DNA from: Pseudopedobacter sp035496935
Lineage (GTDB): Bacteria > Bacteroidota > Bacteroidia > Sphingobacteriales > Sphingobacteriaceae
Assembly (NCBI GenBank): GCA_035496935.1
Contig: DATJED010000011.1
Coordinates: forward strand, 186,001 to 250,000
Reading direction: 5' to 3'
DNA: 64,000 nucleotides
Under the pieces are notes generated by a model. It ran no database searches. It was not told the DNA's origin and saw only the letters and a list, made by a program, of their open reading frames with translations. Numbering within the stretch: the stretch's first letter is position 1; each line of letters begins with the position of its first letter. The position numbers and the translations under genes are program-made. Positions 9,934 to 18,565 of the stretch are shown piece after piece.

Positions 9934-10096
9934 AAGTTTAAATAGATTGGGTTGGTTAGTATTTAATGCGGGTATTGAACACAGTTAATCAAAAATGGCT
10001 CTTTTCGCAGAGCGATTCTACAAAATAAATTTCCAATTGGCAACCTGTACTGATTTTTTAGGAAAACCGCAAATATTGGGAAGCAGTTTAAAATTT

Positions 10097-10146
10097 TTCC
10101 ATTAGGACGTAACAGGATACCAATATAACTCATAATACCTATTTTA
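10097..10146. repeat. 50-bp direct repeat, copy 1
   Basis: A 50-base segment starting TTCCATTAGGACG and ending ATACCTATTTTA. It recurs in the same orientation at 15620-15669 with only two substitutions. The complement of both copies can be read as a peptide starting MSYIGILLRP; of the two differences one is synonymous and one changes Asn to Asp, so these may be remnants of a coding segment or of a mobile element. Confidence 0.85.
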
Positions 10147-10307
10147 AGGCGGGTTCGGCATGAGAAATAGTTTAAAACGTAGGCTTTAAGCATTGCCCAA
10201 ATTGATATTATCAGTGCGGTTACGGCAAGCTACTAACTATAAGTGGTTGTGCGTTTAAACGTTGTAATTATTGAGTCCGTCAAAATATATATACAGGATG
10301 CCACAGG

Positions 10308-10338
10308 TTGCTGCTTTTTTTGGGATTTGCTAAATTTA
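10308..10338 (+). promoter_or_regulatory. Candidate Bacteroidota promoter for susC copy B
   Basis: TTG at 10308-10310 and TAAATTTA at 10331-10338 are 20 bases apart, close to the Bacteroidota -33 TTTG / -7 TAnnTTTG pattern (one mismatch in the -7 box). It lies about 40 bases before the susC start. The match is weak in an AT-rich region. Confidence 0.35.
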
Positions 10339-10378
10339 TATAGTTACAAGTAATATAACCAATTAATTAAACGCTACT

Positions 10379-13300
10379 ATGATGAAACTAAAGGTTTTAC
10401 TCAAATTTTCTTTGCTAAGAATATTTGCGGCCTGTTTGCTAATCGCTCCTTTATTACTAAATGCACAAGAAAAAGTAATTAAGGGCAAAGTGATGGAAAA
10501 AACAAACGAATCCCTCCCTGGAGTATCCGTTGAAAACGAAACCACAAAAAAAATTACCCAAACAGATGTGAACGGAAATTTTTCCCTTATGGGGAGTCCA
10601 GGAGATGTACTAAAGGTGTCTTACGTCGGGTTTGTGCCCCAAACCATAAAAATAGGCACCGCTACCAACAATTTAACCATTATTTTAACTGCTGATACAA
10701 AATCATTGGAGGAAGTGGTAGTAATTGGTTATGGTACGCAAAAAAGAACCAACGTCTCTGGGGCGGTAAGTTCTTTTAAAGCAGACAATTTAGAAGAAAG
10801 ACCGGTAGGTCGTGTAGATCAGGCAATGGTAGGGCAGATGGCAGGTGTTACTGTAAAACAAACGACAGGCTTGCCCGGAAAAGGTCTAAGTATTCAGGTA
10901 CGTGGTACGGGTACAGTTTCTGCAGGTAGCGAACCTCTCTACGTCATTGATGGCTTTCCTTTAGCAACAGCTGCGCCCAATGGTTCCGGAAATTACGCTA
11001 CAGGAAATCCGTTAGATAATATCAACCCGAACGATATAGAATCCATACAGGTATTAAAGGATGCCGCATCCGCCGCCATTTACGGTTCCAGAGCAGCAAA
11101 CGGTGTTGTGTTAATTACCACCAAAAGCGGTCAGCAAGGAAAAGCCAAAATTAGTGTTAACAGCTATGCTGGTTATAATGAAGCCAACAGAAAGCTAGAT
11201 ATGCTAACAGGCGAGGAGTGGATTGATAGGGCAACAGAGATGATTAACTATAATTGGGTAACTTCTGCACCGGGAAGAACAGCTGACCAAACTAACGAGC
11301 AACGTAGGGTGATTTTGGGTTTGGCTCCAGGTCAACTAAATACCAATTTGATGTATGACGATCGTTGGTTTCAACCGGGCATGCAAGGGTTGCGGATTAT
11401 AGATTGGCAAGATGCGGGTTTTAGAAAGGGTTTAACACAAAACTACCAGCTTTCTGCTAGTGGCGGAAACGAGGCTGTAAAATACTATGTTTCGGGAAAT
11501 TATGCGGGGCAGCAAGGAATGGTTATCGGACTGGATTATAAGTCGTACTCGGCCAGAGCGAATGTGGAAATTAACGCCAATAAAAATTTGAAATTGGGGA
11601 TGAATATTTCGCCAACTTATTCCGTCGGGGCAGATCCTGGGGTGGAAGGAAAAGATAATATTTTGCACCAGTTAACCAGTATGACACCAGTGCAAGAGGC
11701 AAGTGCAGGTTTGTATGTAAATGCTTTTGATAATGATAAATATGCGTGGAGCTCTTCTCCGAACAGCCCAATTGCTAAATTGGAAAACATCCTCAATCAG
11801 AATGCAACGTTTAGAAATATCACCAGCATCTTTGCGGAGTATAAAATCTTAGACGGTTTATCATTTAAAACCACGCTAAATTTTGACAATATAGATTATA
11901 CCAGTAAAACCTACAGGCCATACACCATCGCTGGAACGCTATTGGCCAGAACAACCGACTTAACCAAGAATACCTCTGGATCATACGCTGCTTTCAGAAA
12001 ACAAACTTTAGTTAACGAAAATACTCTGAACTACAATAAAACATTTGCTAAAAAACACAATTTGTCTCTATTGGCTGGATATTCTTATAACTCTGACAAA
12101 ATTAACAACGTGAGTATGAGTTCAAACGGCGGATTTGGAAATAGTGTAATTACTACCTTGAACTCTGCTTTGGGAATTACAGGCAATACCAGAGAAACAA
12201 AAAACGTACTGCTGTCATATTTTGGAAGGGCACAGTATGATTTTGAAGGAAAGTATCTTTTCTCTGCAAGCGTTCGTCGAGACGGCGCATCCAGATTTGG
12301 GAGCAATACAAAGTGGGGCGTTTTCCCTGCGGCATCTTTAGCATGGCGTGTAACGGAAGAGCGTTTTATGGATGATACTAGAGATGTTCTTAGCGATTTG
12401 AAATTGCGTTTAAGCTACGGCGAATCGGGTAACTATAATATTGGTGACTACAGCAGTTTGCCTCTACTTGCCAACTATAATTACTCGTTAAACGGAACAA
12501 ATGTAGTGGGACAAGCACCATCCGGGGTAGTTAATCCAGATTTAAAATGGGAAAAATCAAGAACCACTAACCTAGGTTTAGATTTTGGCTTTATTAAAAA
12601 CAGACTTTCTGGATCATTCGATATCTATCAAAGAAAAAGCTCTGATTTATTGTTAAATGTTTCCATCCCGCAAACAACAGGCTTTAATACTTTATTAACG
12701 AATGCTGGTGAGGTACAAAACAAAGGCTGGGAATTTGAACTAACGTCCAGAAACCTTACGGGTGATTTTAGTTGGTCAACTTCATTAAATCTTGCACATA
12801 ATACCAATAAGGTAACCGCATTGCCAGCTGGACAAACAGAAATTATTGTACCCTCAAGCTTCGATATTCCCCATAGTGTTATTAGAATAGGAGAACCACT
12901 TTATAGCATCAATGTAGTGAAACAGATCGGAATACTGTCTGCGCAAGATATAGCTGATGGTGTAGCCCGATACGGAAACCAGACAGAAGGGGATGCAAAA
13001 TATTTTGATGCCAATAAAGATGGAGTAATAGATGGCGATGATCGAGTTATTGTGGGGCATCCCAACCCTAATCTTATTTACGGCTTAACCAACACGTTTA
13101 GATACAAAAATTTTGATTTAAATGTGCTGGTACAGGGCCAAAGTGGCGGTTCCCTATATTCATTGTTCGGCAGATCAGTGAACCGTACCGGTACAGGTAT
13201 TACTGATAACGTTTTGGGTACTTGGGCTTATCGCTGGCGTTCTGCAACTGACCCGGGCGACGGTGAAGTCGGAAAAACAACGGGTACTTTTGGAAGGATC

Positions 13301-13579
13301 AAAAACACAGATTGGTTATATTCTTCTGATTATATTAGAGTTAGGAACATTACCTTGGGATACAACCTAGGAAGTGTTCTCAAAAGCAAACAGATAAGTA
13401 ATGCGAGGATCTATGTTTCTGCCGAGAACTTTTTCGGACATGATAATTACGGAGGAGGATTTAACCCGGAAGCTACCAATACAAGTTTTAGCGGTAGCAC
13501 ACCGTATCCTGAAGCGGGAGATTATGGAGGTTTGCCGTTAGCACGATCTCTGATCTTTGGTGTAAACTTTACTTTTTAA
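10379..13579 (+). CDS. SusC/RagA-type TonB-dependent outer-membrane transporter (copy B, classical)
   Basis: A 1066-residue canonical SusC: signal peptide ending LLLNAQ, carboxypeptidase-regulatory-like domain (VIKGKVMEKTNESLPGVSV), the classical EEVVVIGYGTQKRTNVSGAV segment, plug with IQVRGTGTVSAGSEPLYVID, IESIQVLKDAASAAIYGSRAANGV, and a beta-barrel ending FGVNFTF. The ATG at 10379 is followed directly by another at 10382; either may be used. No FAS1 gene is attached to this pair, unlike the other complete SusC operon and copy A. It probably imports a pectin oligosaccharide produced by the enzymes encoded just downstream. SusD follows after 19 bases. Confidence 0.95.
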   Translation: MMKLKVLLKFSLLRIFAACLLIAPLLLNAQEKVIKGKVMEKTNESLPGVSVENETTKKITQTDVNGNFSLMGSPGDVLKVSYVGFVPQTIKIGTATNNLTIILTADTKSLEEVVVIGYGTQKRTNVSGAVSSFKADNLEERPVGRVDQAMVGQMAGVTVKQTTGLPGKGLSIQVRGTGTVSAGSEPLYVIDGFPLATAAPNGSGNYATGNPLDNINPNDIESIQVLKDAASAAIYGSRAANGVVLITTKSGQQGKAKISVNSYAGYNEANRKLDMLTGEEWIDRATEMINYNWVTSAPGRTADQTNEQRRVILGLAPGQLNTNLMYDDRWFQPGMQGLRIIDWQDAGFRKGLTQNYQLSASGGNEAVKYYVSGNYAGQQGMVIGLDYKSYSARANVEINANKNLKLGMNISPTYSVGADPGVEGKDNILHQLTSMTPVQEASAGLYVNAFDNDKYAWSSSPNSPIAKLENILNQNATFRNITSIFAEYKILDGLSFKTTLNFDNIDYTSKTYRPYTIAGTLLARTTDLTKNTSGSYAAFRKQTLVNENTLNYNKTFAKKHNLSLLAGYSYNSDKINNVSMSSNGGFGNSVITTLNSALGITGNTRETKNVLLSYFGRAQYDFEGKYLFSASVRRDGASRFGSNTKWGVFPAASLAWRVTEERFMDDTRDVLSDLKLRLSYGESGNYNIGDYSSLPLLANYNYSLNGTNVVGQAPSGVVNPDLKWEKSRTTNLGLDFGFIKNRLSGSFDIYQRKSSDLLLNVSIPQTTGFNTLLTNAGEVQNKGWEFELTSRNLTGDFSWSTSLNLAHNTNKVTALPAGQTEIIVPSSFDIPHSVIRIGEPLYSINVVKQIGILSAQDIADGVARYGNQTEGDAKYFDANKDGVIDGDDRVIVGHPNPNLIYGLTNTFRYKNFDLNVLVQGQSGGSLYSLFGRSVNRTGTGITDNVLGTWAYRWRSATDPGDGEVGKTTGTFGRIKNTDWLYSSDYIRVRNITLGYNLGSVLKSKQISNARIYVSAENFFGHDNYGGGFNPEATNTSFSGSTPYPEAGDYGGLPLARSLIFGVNFTF

Positions 13580-13598
13580 TTTTTAAAAGAAACTAATC

Positions 13599-15119
13599 AT
13601 GAAAAAGATAATATATATAGCTGCCTTAGCCGGAACGGTGTTTTTTACGGCATGCGAAAAAGAATTAGATCAAAAACCAATATCAGACGCCACTACTGAG
13701 ACATTTTATGCAATCCCTAATGATTTTATACAGGGCGTAAACGCAGTGTATTCTAGTCTGAGAGCCTATCCGGATAGGCTATTAAACCTATCGGAAACCA
13801 GATCTGATAATTTATACGCCGTATCTGATGGTGGCGTGAGAGACTGGGAAGGGATAAACGGATTTCAAAAAAACCTAGCATCTAATCCGTATATTGAGGA
13901 GGCTTGGGGAACAGATTATAATGGCATCTACAAAGCAAATGTCGTTTTAGATCAGATAGCAAAAAACGGAACAATAATAACTAACGAAACCCTAAGAAAT
14001 AGGTTAGCAGCTGAAACCAGATTTCTAAGAGCTTTCTTTTACTTTGATTTAGTTAGACTTTACGGAAAAGTACCATTGGTTGATAAAATAGTTACTGCAC
14101 AAGAAGCGCTAAATATATCCAGAAGTCCAGTTGCAGATGTTTATGCCCTAATAGAATCTGATTTGCAATTTGCTATTGATAATCTACCTCCAACTTACAC
14201 GGCAGCGGCTGATAAGGGTAGAGCAACAAGTTATGCCGCAAGAGGGATTTTAGCATTGGTTTATATGACGAAATCAGGCCCGACTTATAATATTGACGGA
14301 CCTGGCTTAGCTTCAAACGAATGGGCTAAAGCTTATGCATTGCTAAATAAAATAGTTGTTGATAATAAATATGGTTTGGTAACCAGCAGTTATGCAGATA
14401 TATTCTCATATACAAATGAAAATAATTCGGAAGTGATATTTGATGTAGAATATAACACAGGTTCCAGTCCTGTAACTGGCGCAACATTCCCATGGGTACT
14501 GGCTCCCGATGCTTGGTTTACTGCTACCCTTGGAAAACCGGTACAAGGGGGTTTAACTATAAGACCTATTTCTAATAGTTTACTCAATTCTTACGCCACA
14601 GGTGATGTTAGGAAAACCTTTTCTATCCAAAATGGATATACAGGCTCCGGAAATGTGGTGGAAACACGTTCTTTTTTTAAGAAATACATCGACATTACTA
14701 AAATTCCCACAACAAGTCGTTTTGATTGGCCAATTAATTACATCGTCTTGAGATACACAGACGTTTTAATGTTAAGAGCTGAATGTGTTTTAAACGCTGG
14801 CGGCGGAGACGTTGCAACAGAGGTGCTCCTCCCTGTAAACCAGATTAGAGCGAGAGCAGGCTTAACAGTGCCTTTGTTAACGCTGACTTTACCCCAGCTG
14901 ATGGAAGAAAGAAGAAGAGAGTTTGCGGGCGAAGGTTTGCGTTGGCATGATTTAGTGCGCAGTGGCTTGGTAACTACAGTGATGCCTGCTTGGGATGCAG
15001 CAGATGACGTTGAAAACAAAATTGCGCCTTTTACCAACGATTTTATCATTTATCCTGTGCCGTTTAATCAAATAAATTTAAAACCCGGTTTATATACCCA
15101 AAATCCAGGTTACAATTAA
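13599..15119 (+). CDS. SusD/RagB-type nutrient-binding lipoprotein (copy B)
   Basis: A 506-residue lipoprotein with lipobox FFTAC (Cys19), SusD N-terminal features (KELDQKPISDATTETFYAIP, FIQGVNAVYSSLRAYP), a conserved LRNRLAAETRFLRAFFYFDLVRLYGKVPLV helix region (seen in pieces) and C-terminal signature LMEERRREFAGEGLRWHDLVR. It pairs with the SusC immediately upstream. It is less similar to the other SusD proteins in the window than copies A and C are to each other. A hairpin terminator follows, so the downstream enzyme genes probably use their own promoter or depend on read-through. Confidence 0.94.
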   Translation: MKKIIYIAALAGTVFFTACEKELDQKPISDATTETFYAIPNDFIQGVNAVYSSLRAYPDRLLNLSETRSDNLYAVSDGGVRDWEGINGFQKNLASNPYIEEAWGTDYNGIYKANVVLDQIAKNGTIITNETLRNRLAAETRFLRAFFYFDLVRLYGKVPLVDKIVTAQEALNISRSPVADVYALIESDLQFAIDNLPPTYTAAADKGRATSYAARGILALVYMTKSGPTYNIDGPGLASNEWAKAYALLNKIVVDNKYGLVTSSYADIFSYTNENNSEVIFDVEYNTGSSPVTGATFPWVLAPDAWFTATLGKPVQGGLTIRPISNSLLNSYATGDVRKTFSIQNGYTGSGNVVETRSFFKKYIDITKIPTTSRFDWPINYIVLRYTDVLMLRAECVLNAGGGDVATEVLLPVNQIRARAGLTVPLLTLTLPQLMEERRREFAGEGLRWHDLVRSGLVTTVMPAWDAADDVENKIAPFTNDFIIYPVPFNQINLKPGLYTQNPGYN

Positions 15120-15140
15120 TAGATAGTTTAAATTTTGGAT

Positions 15141-15182
15141 AGGATAGCGTTGGGCATTTTTGTCCAGCGCTATCCTGTTTTT
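15141..15182 (+). terminator. Intrinsic terminator after susD copy B
   Basis: Arms AGGATAGCGTTGG (15141-15153) and CCAGCGCTATCCT (15164-15176) form a 13-bp stem with one G-U pair and a 10-base loop, followed by GTTTTTA. It starts 22 bases after the susD stop. Confidence 0.85.
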
Positions 15183-15200
15183 ATATAGAAATTCAAATGA

Positions 15201-15566
15201 AGGCAAGCTAAAGCTGATAAATGGCTAATTGATCTTGGTAAAGTTGGAAGAGAGTGCTAAGTGATCTTAAATGGAGAGGAAATAGCGACGCTACTTGGTC
15301 CCTCTTATTCGCTGGAGGTTCCGCAAGAAAAGTTAAAAAAGCAAAATACCATAGAAATCAGGATTTCTAACGGAATGGCCAACCGACTAGAGTGGATGGA
15401 TAAAACAAACCAGAATTATAAGATTTTCTACAATATCAATATGCCGGCACATGATGCCGAAAATCGTGGCCCCGACGGTTTGTTTACCTCTAAAAATTGG
15501 GAGCCAAAACCTTCCGGTTTGCTGGGCCAAATTAAATTAATACCGTTAAAAATATTTAATCCGTAA
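15201..15566 (+). pseudogene. Decayed C-terminal remnant of a GH106-like hydrolase
   Basis: The frame reads KADKWLIDLGKV, then a TAA, then VILNGEEIATLLGPSY... to PSGLLGQIKLIPL and a normal stop. This is the pattern of the C-terminal jelly-roll sugar-binding domain of large GH106-type (alpha-L-rhamnosidase) and related GH2-like enzymes. The TAA and the odd residues before it are explained by one inserted A after GTTGGA and one missing A at CTAAG about 12 bases later, which together restore the frame and would give VGESAKVILNG. Everything upstream of about 15200, including any catalytic domain, is gone, and the SusD terminator lies there instead. A 101-codon frame from GTG 15261 is open but is unlikely to be a real gene. 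The family assignment rests on the C-terminal pattern only. Confidence 0.65.
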
Positions 15567-15619
15567 CAATTATTATTATAAAATTAAAAGTTACCGAAGA
15601 CCTCGATAGCGTTTTTTGT

Positions 15620-15669
15620 TTCCATCAGGACGCAACAGGATACCAATATAACTCATAATACCTATTTTA
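15620..15669. repeat. 50-bp direct repeat, copy 2
   Basis: Matches 10097-10146 in the same orientation with two substitutions, and ends 31 bases before the GH2 start codon. Together the copies flank the SusC/SusD copy B block plus the hydrolase remnant (about 5.5 kb). In the complement the copy-2 peptide continues to a stop after MSYIGILLRPDGNKKRYR. Confidence 0.85.
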
Positions 15670-15700
15670 GACGTTCTTATAAACCAATTCAATAAAACTA

Positions 15701-18562
15701 ATGATCTTCAAAAAGCTTTTTGTTGCCTTGTTGTTGTTTGCCGGCTGTGATATAGCTAATGCACAGTCAGTTAAACTAGTCCAATATCTTTCCGGTAAAG
15801 ACAATGAAAATACCGTTGCTTGGGATTTTTGGTGTACCGGTGGCCGTAATGCAGGTAAGTGGACCAAAATAAATGTCCCCGGACACTGGGAACAACAAGG
15901 CTTTGGCGAATATAACTACGGAAGAGATTATGTAACCTACGGTAAAAACTTCCGTTTTGCTGATGAAAAAGGACTTTATAAGTACAAATTCAGTGTCCCA
16001 AATGATTGGAGAGATAAAACCGTAAAAATTGTTTTTGAAGGCTCCATGACGGATACCGAAGTAAAAATCAACGGCAAATCTGCCGGTGCAATTCATCAAG
16101 GAGCATTTTATTTGTTTAAATACGATATCAGCGATAAGCTGAATTTTGGGAAAGAAAATTTATTGGAAGTTACGGTAAGCAAAATGTCGGCGGATAAATC
16201 GGTTAATAATGCCGAGCGTTTGGCAGATTACTGGATTTTCGGTGGGATTTTTAGACCGGTTTATTTAGAGGCAACTCCCAAACAGCATATCGAATGGACT
16301 GCTATTGATGCCAAAGCCGATGGCTCTTTTGCAATGGATGTACACCTCCAACAACCCGTAAAAGGAACAGAGGTTTTTGCAGAAATTATCGACGGAAAAG
16401 GCAAGACCATCGCAACCACTAAAGCCATCAATACCAACGGAAGCGAATTGGTTAAACTAAACACTACTGTAAAAAAGCCTGACTTGTGGACCGCAGAAAC
16501 GCCAAATTTATATCAGGTTAAAACCTATTTAAAAAGTAACAATACAACAGTTTACCAAACGCAAAATAAATTTGGTTTTAGAACAATTGAAGTCCGCAAA
16601 AGTGATGGCATTTATGTAAACGGCAATAAAATTAAAATGAAGGGCATCAATCGTCATGTTTGGTGGCCAGAAACCGGCAGAAGCGTAAACGCCCGTTTGG
16701 ATTTACAAGACGTAAAACTAATCAAAGGCATGAATATGAATGCCGTACGCTGTTCGCATTATCCACCAGATCAAGCTTTTTTAAACTATTGCGATTCTTT
16801 GGGTTTATATGTTTTAGACGAGTTGGCTGGCTGGCAAAAAGCTTATAGTACCAAGGCTGGTGAACCTTTGGTAAAAGAATTGGTGGTTAGAGACGTAAAT
16901 CATCCGTCTATTATTTTTTGGAGCAATGGTAATGAGGGCGGACACAATTTTGATTTGGACGATGATTATGGTAAATACGATTTATCCAATCGTACCGTAA
17001 TCCACGCCCACCATAAACCGGGCAACGCATTTAACGGAATAGATTGCAACCATTATGAGGATTTTTACAGCTCGAAAAAGATACTCGCAGATTCCAATAT
17101 TTATATGGTTACCGAGTTTATGCATGCTCAAGATGACGGTGGCGGTGCCTCCGGGTTATCAGATATGTGGGATTTGCATTGGAATTCTAAACGAGGCGCA
17201 GGTGGTTTTATCTGGGATTTCGCCGATGAAGGAATTGTGCGTACGGATAGAAACGGAATGATAGATGTAAATGGCGTAAATGCTCCGGATGGCGTGTTAG
17301 GCCCACACCGTGAAAAGGAGGGCAGTTACAATGCCATCAAAGAAATTTATTCGCCCTTTAAAATAACAATGGATAAACTTCCGGCTAATTTTGATGGAAC
17401 CATTGAGGTTGAAAATCGCTATAATTTTTTGAATCTTAACACGGTTTCCTTAAAATGGGATTTAATCAATTTTAACCTCCCGGATGATAAAGAAGCTGGC
17501 TATAAAGTTGTAGAAAGTGGTACGGTAAAATCTCTAGATCTTGCACCATTTGCAAAAGGAAAAATTAAAATCCCACTGCCAAAAAACTGGAAAACGGCGC
17601 AAGCAATTGCTTTAACCGCAACGGATATACACGGAGAAGAACTTTACCGCTGGGTTTGGAAAATCACCCCTAATCAGGATATTGTAGCCACTTTGTTTGC
17701 TAAAACAGATGCGGAAAGTAAAACAAGTTTAACGGAAAAAGATAGTATTATAACGGTTAAAGGTGGCGATATTAGCGTAAGTTTCAGCAAAAATACGGGG
17801 AAAATTGTTGCGCTTGCAAACAGTAAAAGTGCTTCTTTATCTTTCAACAACGGACCTGTTTTAGTGAGCGGAAATGCAAAATTCATTTCTTTAAATCAAC
17901 ATACAGACGGTGGTAAAATAGTGGTTGAAGCAAAGTATGAAGGCGATATGAAAGCCGTAACTTGGACAATGTATCCAAGTGGTTGGCTTCAAATGGATTA
18001 CAGCTACACCTTAAATGGCAAATATCCTTTTGCAGGAATAAGTTTTAGCTATCCCGAAAATTATGTTTTAGGCGCTAAATGGTTGGGTAAAGGTCCGTAC
18101 CGCGTATGGAAAAACCGATTGCAGGGTGTAACCTACAATACTTGGGAAAGTTTTAATAACAATACACAAACAGGTTCATCTCCCTGGGTTTTCCCCGAAT
18201 TTAAAGGGTATTACTCTAACATCAGCTGGATTCAGTTGAACACAGTTGAGGGCAAGTTTACCGTAGCAACGCCACAAGAAAATATGTTTGTGCGCCTGTT
18301 TGATTTTTATGGATTAACCGGTATTAAACCACATCCAAGTTTACCCATTGGTGATATCTCTTTCTTGGACGGCATCCCTGCAATTGGCAGTAAATTGGGT
18401 TTGCGCATTACGCCTCATCCAGAAATTTATGGACCAGCCGGTGATATGAACGAATTCAAGGGCGAGCAAAAAAGAACGCTTTGGTTTTATTTCGGTTTGC
18501 AACAACAAGGCGAAGCAAATAACCAGTTTGTAATGCCTAAAGAAAATATACTTACAGATTAA
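15701..18562 (+). CDS. GH2 family glycosidase (probable beta-galactosidase)
   Basis: A 953-residue exported GH2 enzyme. Order: signal peptide (LLLFAGC...ANAQ; Cys16 might instead be lipidated), sugar-binding jelly roll (about 40-190, with INVPGHWEQQGFG and YWIFGGIFRPVYLEA), immunoglobulin-like domain (about 195-295), TIM-barrel (about 295-590) starting FGFRTIEVRKSDGIYVNG. Predicted acid/base is Glu412 in WSNGNEGG and nucleophile Glu472 in MVTEFMHAQ, the places used in GH2 beta-galactosidases. A C-terminal beta-galactosidase small-chain-like region follows. It probably removes beta-galactosyl units from pectin side chains; other GH2 specificities such as beta-glucuronidase cannot be excluded. 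It heads a run of four genes and the next gene begins 3 bases after its stop. Confidence 0.88.
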   Translation: MIFKKLFVALLLFAGCDIANAQSVKLVQYLSGKDNENTVAWDFWCTGGRNAGKWTKINVPGHWEQQGFGEYNYGRDYVTYGKNFRFADEKGLYKYKFSVPNDWRDKTVKIVFEGSMTDTEVKINGKSAGAIHQGAFYLFKYDISDKLNFGKENLLEVTVSKMSADKSVNNAERLADYWIFGGIFRPVYLEATPKQHIEWTAIDAKADGSFAMDVHLQQPVKGTEVFAEIIDGKGKTIATTKAINTNGSELVKLNTTVKKPDLWTAETPNLYQVKTYLKSNNTTVYQTQNKFGFRTIEVRKSDGIYVNGNKIKMKGINRHVWWPETGRSVNARLDLQDVKLIKGMNMNAVRCSHYPPDQAFLNYCDSLGLYVLDELAGWQKAYSTKAGEPLVKELVVRDVNHPSIIFWSNGNEGGHNFDLDDDYGKYDLSNRTVIHAHHKPGNAFNGIDCNHYEDFYSSKKILADSNIYMVTEFMHAQDDGGGASGLSDMWDLHWNSKRGAGGFIWDFADEGIVRTDRNGMIDVNGVNAPDGVLGPHREKEGSYNAIKEIYSPFKITMDKLPANFDGTIEVENRYNFLNLNTVSLKWDLINFNLPDDKEAGYKVVESGTVKSLDLAPFAKGKIKIPLPKNWKTAQAIALTATDIHGEELYRWVWKITPNQDIVATLFAKTDAESKTSLTEKDSIITVKGGDISVSFSKNTGKIVALANSKSASLSFNNGPVLVSGNAKFISLNQHTDGGKIVVEAKYEGDMKAVTWTMYPSGWLQMDYSYTLNGKYPFAGISFSYPENYVLGAKWLGKGPYRVWKNRLQGVTYNTWESFNNNTQTGSSPWVFPEFKGYYSNISWIQLNTVEGKFTVATPQENMFVRLFDFYGLTGIKPHPSLPIGDISFLDGIPAIGSKLGLRITPHPEIYGPAGDMNEFKGEQKRTLWFYFGLQQQGEANNQFVMPKENILTD

Positions 18563-18565
18563 AGC

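Larger units (their letters stand above)
9934..10378. other. 445-bp divergent intergenic region
   Basis: Lies between the outward-facing MG2-like gene and the SusC at 10379, so it should carry promoters in both directions. It holds one copy of a 50-bp repeat (10097-10146), a 10-bp palindrome CGTTTAAACG at 10252-10261, and a candidate plus-strand promoter near 10308-10338. I see no convincing gene; the short minus-strand frame across the repeat lacks supporting features apart from a short peptide shared with the second repeat copy. Confidence 0.6.

Noticed and set aside
9963..10193. Small minus-strand open frame (76 codons) across the first 50-bp repeat
   Set aside because: No signal, domain or family pattern; only the short peptide inside the repeat is shared with the second copy, where the frame stops soon after. 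Treated as part of a repeat or remnant, not as a gene.
14738..15049. Minus-strand 103-codon open frame inside susD copy B
   Set aside because: It is the antisense of conserved SusD C-terminal codons.
15261..15566. A real 101-residue gene starting at GTG 15261
   Set aside because: The sequence before the stop codon continues the same protein family pattern, so the frame is the tail of a broken larger gene and not an independent one.
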